From NCBI GenBank assembly GCA_036924285.1, contig JAYKYS010000001.1:38563501-38627500 (forward strand): a DNA stretch of 64,000 nt, in the 5' to 3' direction. This DNA comes from Asterella californica. Taxonomy: Eukaryota > Streptophyta > Marchantiopsida > Marchantiales > Aytoniaceae. Within the stretch, counting starts at the first letter, position 1; the number at the start of each line of letters is the position of its first letter. The position numbers and the translations under genes are program-made. The notes beneath the pieces were generated by a model. The model was not told the DNA's origin, ran no database searches, and saw only the letters and a program-made list of their open reading frames with translations. Positions 60,013 to 64,000 of this stretch are shown in pieces.

Positions 60013-60480
60013 CTCGTACATAACTTGCAACTGGACGGGTTGCAACAAAAGAGTTACACAAGCATCTAGCAACTCGACCGCAAGAAAGTTTCTGATGTTC
60101 AGCCAGTTGACGGAAGATGGAGAACAAACATCATGACACACGATGACAATATCGATTTCATATAGCACTTACAGATTTTTTGGTGCAGCATCGAGAGCAA
60201 GAAGCCCTGCCCATTTGTGTTGTCTGGAGCATAGGCGAGAAGCTGATAGGCATGTCTGCTGAAGAGTTTGAACGTTTATCTCCAGTAGCCCAGGAGCAAC
60301 GCTTCAATGCAATATACGACGGCACATGGCAGTTCAAAATTGCCTTGAATAGTAAACAAAAGTGTTTCACCATACTTCGACCATAGGAGTTCAAAGATGT
60401 TATGGAGGATTTAGCTAAAGATTTTGCAAACTGCACATTTTATCCTGCTACAAAGCCTGTGCTGAAAGTCGAGATCTTGA
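60013..60480 (+). pseudogene. Relic of an RPA70 C-terminal (zinc-ribbon OB-fold) domain
   Basis: The + translation, with one frame change and three stops, follows the order of the replication protein A large-subunit C-terminal domain. First comes TCNWTGCNKRVTQ, with the first Cys pair and the CNKKV-like signature. Next is a CSAS stretch where the second Cys pair should be, then QYRFHIALTDF (OB strand), ICVVWSIGEKLIGMSAEEF (the highly characteristic GEKLLGMSAEEL segment), FNAIYDGTWQFKIAL and EEFKDVMEDLAKDF-like sequence after a stop. This domain binds single-stranded DNA and the other RPA subunits. Such domains also occur in plant Helitrons, so the source may be a host RPA1 gene or a Helitron. 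As it stands it is disabled. Confidence 0.6.
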
Positions 60481-62896
60481 GGAGCGAAGTTGAGCGAAGT
60501 GGAGCACGAGATCCATCATTTATACCGACGAGCGTTATCGATGTAGAATAAAGTAATCAAGGTAGAAGACACGCTTGCCACGACTATGAAGGAGATGGAA
60601 TGTGTGGTAGAGCAACAGAGACAATTGAAAGAACTTGCTGAAGATCTTGTGGTGATGATGGCAAAAATTAATGAGTTTTAGATTCGAGGTTGATGATACA
60701 ACTGCTTCGCATTTTGTATATCAAGGTTTAGCATAGATTTAGCTTGTTAAATTAGATATGAATGCGGTTAGGTTTGTGTTAGGTAGTTTCAAACTGAATG
60801 CAACTCTTCTTCGAGCATTCTCAGTAGTTTAGTCTTAGCATCATGAGCCCGGTATTTCCTAATTTTACATACAACCAGGAGTAAACTAACACCAATTTTG
60901 GGGTTTGGATTACCTGTTGAACTTTCAGTTTTCTGGCAGTGCTAATTGAGGAAAATATAAAATATTTCTTGTTATTAAACAGTTGTACGTACGAGAACCA
61001 ACACGATCCACTCTGTCTCTTCATGAATTCACTTCCTCTGCAATTCTACTGAGTCTCTGCATTTGCAAGCATTGCTTTGTAACTATAATGGACATGAAAT
61101 AATAGGATCCAAGTAACCGTTACTTGTTCCTGTTGAGAACTTAAAGACACGAGGGTATTACTAGAGTCGTTCTCACTTTGTACTTCAAAGTACATATACG
61201 AGCATAAAAGTAAGCATTGATGGACGAACCATGAGGAGGAACCTCATTAACTACATAAGTTGTTTTGCTATAAACGAACTCGGGCTACTTGTAGTGTACT
61301 TAAGTGATGTCCGGTGCTTACTGATTTCTCCCTTGACATAACGACAATAAGGGTTTAGTCCTGCAGTATCTTTATTAAATTTTGGAGTTCTTTTGTAAAT
61401 CTCATTTTTTGACAAGTTTCCTACTAATGAACCAGCCACTGAGCAAGGTGCTACAAGACACATGCAATCTCGTGAAGAGAATATTAATGTAGACTGCTCA
61501 GAAAAACATTCTGCTGGTTCTTATTGATGAAAAGAAGCTACCAATATTTATTTGTATAGATTCGACGCTCTGAATGGTAATTCAACTGTATCTTGGGATT
61601 TATAAAGAGAAATGAAGATCATCTAACGATGCTAGCTTTGCACACATACTCAAAAGAATATATCACTTATGCAAAGAACCTATTACCTAAGAACTTGTAA
61701 GAAATTATGTAGTGAATACAAAACATTTTTTCTAGCAGAGATTTAGTACGGAGACTGTGATTATGATGAAAGAATACTTTACACCAGACTGATATCTTCA
61801 TAGCAAGAGTGATGAAGAGGAACTATATCTTCGATAGTGAACTTGTAATGTGACAAAGAGAAGGCATCAATAATTTTTAATAATTTTATAAGATGGTCTT
61901 GATCAGTTCATTCGCACACATATATGCTCTGAGTGGACATCAAAGTTTACTGAGTTTCTTTCAAGCATAAACTCACGGGAAAATACTAAGCAGCCAAGCG
62001 TCTAACTCTGCTAAAACGGCAATGGGAAAACATTACACCCATAGAGAAAATAACTTGTTCTATTTGCTGGTAGACTGAGTTTTGGAAATTTTTTTGCTCT
62101 CTTCCCATCCCTTTTTTGGTTAACTTTTACATGTATAAACGAATAACAATATAACATTTAGCTCTGTTCATATGTCATCATGAAGAGTTTTTCAAATGAT
62201 TCACAAGAAAATATGTAACATAGAGTACAAGCCAAGTAAAATGCCAGAAGATGAAAGGAAGTATACCAACCAGACAGACGAGATATCGTTCTAATAAGAC
62301 AAAGAGACAACATGCAACACGAGGTAGATTCACGTTTAGACATCAATTGTCAGTTTTATAAGTTTCTGTTCATGTAAATCTTGGCCATAAGTCTTATCCA
62401 AGCTGTCATAGTTTTTTAGCCGAAAAGTTAATACAATGGAAGGCATCAGTGAACTTACCAAATGTGGAATATTTTATGGCACTTTTTGCAGCCTCGAGCA
62501 TGTGTAGCTGAGATCTCAGTCATAAGAAATCTGCAATGAAAGATTAAGACCATAGTTCCACACTCACTTCAAAGTACACACACATACACAGACTCAAGTG
62601 CATAAATGCCTCCAAAGAGCCGTGTTAAGTACAAAAACAGCAAAACACTGAAAACATTTTATTTCTGCTTGACAGAGAGACGATGGTATGTCAATTATCA
62701 TCACATTTTGGAAAACGTCATTGACATCCGATACATATGCTGAAACTGAACTAGATCTTGGCGCATTGTCGTTTGTTAGTCTAAGCTTGAATCACGTAAG
62801 TCTAAGTCATGTTATTAACCAACAATGTGTCATTTAGACTGTACACTATAGTGTTTGTAAATAACAAGAGATTCGTAGATGGCAACCACATTGTTC
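60481..62896. other. Intergenic; no gene recognised
   Basis: Short frames only. A Glu/Thr-rich + strand piece near 60580-60680 follows the RPA-like relic and may be part of it. Nothing else could be supported. Confidence 0.35.
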
Positions 62897-63247
62897 TTAT
62901 AGGAACTGGAAATCGACCTCTTCAGAGTAGAGCATGTTGATTGTTGATTCCCCTCTAGGAAAATACAATTTTTGTCCAACACTAAAATACACCGTCTCGT
63001 TTGAAAACTTTAAGAAGCGACCAGATGATAAATGAAATGTGCTATCTGTATGTACATCAATAATGAATGCACCATCTTCAACATGTTCATGGAGAGGTCG
63101 TGCATCATCCGTAAAGAACATCGTGTTAGACGGAAATTTGAATATAGTAGTCTGGAACATGAAGCAATGACGAGGACCTCGCTTCCTCACATTCCGAGTA
63201 GTCGTCTTCTCATGCAGGATAGTAGAACCCGTGAAACAAAAAATCAA
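62897..63247 (-). CDS. Hypothetical protein fragment, 116 codons (uncertain)
   Basis: This open frame from ATG 63247 has a balanced, globular-looking composition (GAFIIDVHTDSTFHLSSG, FSNETVYFSVGQKLYFPRG) that looks more like a beta-rich protein than random AT-rich DNA. I recognise no family. A partly overlapping + frame (63032-63280) is probably a shadow. It could be an exon of a gene continuing towards the window end, or a relic. Confidence 0.25.
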   Translation of the reverse strand: MIFCFTGSTILHEKTTTRNVRKRGPRHCFMFQTTIFKFPSNTMFFTDDARPLHEHVEDGAFIIDVHTDSTFHLSSGRFLKFSNETVYFSVGQKLYFPRGESTINMLYSEEVDFQFL

Positions 63248-64000
63248 TCGGACTCGGTGGAATCTACCGTGCTTTTGTAAAAGAGGAATTAACTAGATCA
63301 TTTCTGAATGATAGGAGCAGCTTATTTGAAGATCACAATTATGCAAAAAAGCTCGTCAATCCATGCATTCGCAACCACCAGCCACAAGGTTCATTACTAC
63401 CTCGCTCAAGTGTCAAAGCAACAATCATTTATCATCTACCAGCAGATCGAGAAACTCCTTGCTCCTGCTTGTATGACAAGACCATGTACACATAGTATGT
63501 AGCATATGTGACAAGGATAATTGTTTCTTCATTCTAAAAAATATACTATGCGTCAAAAATAACACGACTAGTAGCGATGTACTGCATAAGAATTTCAAGA
63601 ACAAATGTGCAAGGAGTTGCAAGCTGAAGGTAGCTACCAGACTCGCACCAATATCCTTCCATGTGGACGGTTCTAGAAAGTGATCCTCTAGTTGCAAAAG
63701 ACATCTCGAGCAACAACATACCTTGGAAGATCAGAGATGTGCTATGAAGACTTGGAACTTGTAAGAGGTAGTATGGGTTCCAAAAGCACTGTAGTTTTGA
63801 ACATTCAGCATAGAGATAAATAATTTGGTGAAAGAAAATGTAGCAGAACGAAACAAATATTGCCCTCTTACCATAAGCACGAGAAGATTGAACTTTTCAT
63901 ACACATACTTCAGAATACACTAAAGTGATCTTCGGATTCATATTCCTTGATGTTATACAATGGTACATCGTGCTGGTCCTCATCGCTCCTGTTGGCATAT
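63248..64000. other. Window end; no feature recognised
   Basis: Frames at 63308-63502 (+) and 63425-63697 (-) overlap and carry no recognised motif. A gene crossing the window edge cannot be excluded. Confidence 0.3.

Overview
This looks like nuclear DNA of a land plant: AT-rich, with few genes and many transposable elements. The best-anchored gene encodes a ribosomal protein eL42 (L36a/L44) of plant type. The main repeats are Ty3/gypsy LTR elements (one with a chromodomain), an L1-like LINE, a small hAT-type element and several families of non-autonomous inverted-repeat elements. The eL42 sequence recalls early-diverging land plants such as bryophytes or lycophytes, but nothing here fixes the species. 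No bacterial, plastid or CRISPR-like organisation was seen.

Layout. 0-9.3 kb: an inverted-repeat DNA element (about 1.21-2.32 kb), a decayed chromovirus pol fragment (2.69-4.44 kb, + strand), one copy of a ~600 bp dispersed repeat, the first copy of a TGATCA-rich foldback element and an unrecognised 169-codon ORF. 9.3-20.7 kb: a composite gypsy block on the minus strand, reading gag - LTR - pol - LTR from low to high coordinate, then a third, diverged LTR and the second copy of the dispersed repeat. 20.7-37 kb: no recognisable gene. It holds inverted repeats, four more foldback elements, a larger element carrying two of them inside it, and several strong hairpins. 37-43 kb: low-repeat sequence with weak ORFs and the eL42 gene (minus strand). 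43-47.2 kb: a decayed LINE interrupted by a hAT-like element. 47-53.6 kb: repeats, including a 45 bp minisatellite. 53.6-58.9 kb: a spliced minus-strand gene for a protein with nine tandem IQ motifs. 60 kb: a decayed fragment like the RPA70 C-terminal domain.

Only eL42 (translation) and the IQ protein (probable calmodulin binding) are convincing intact host genes. They show no functional link. Most of the remaining recognisable content is transposon biology. The most notable part is a family of five foldback elements with terminal inverted repeats of 80-100 bp, CAG...CTG ends, ordered TGATCA motifs in both arms and 9-10 bp target-site duplications. These traits fit non-autonomous Mutator-like elements.
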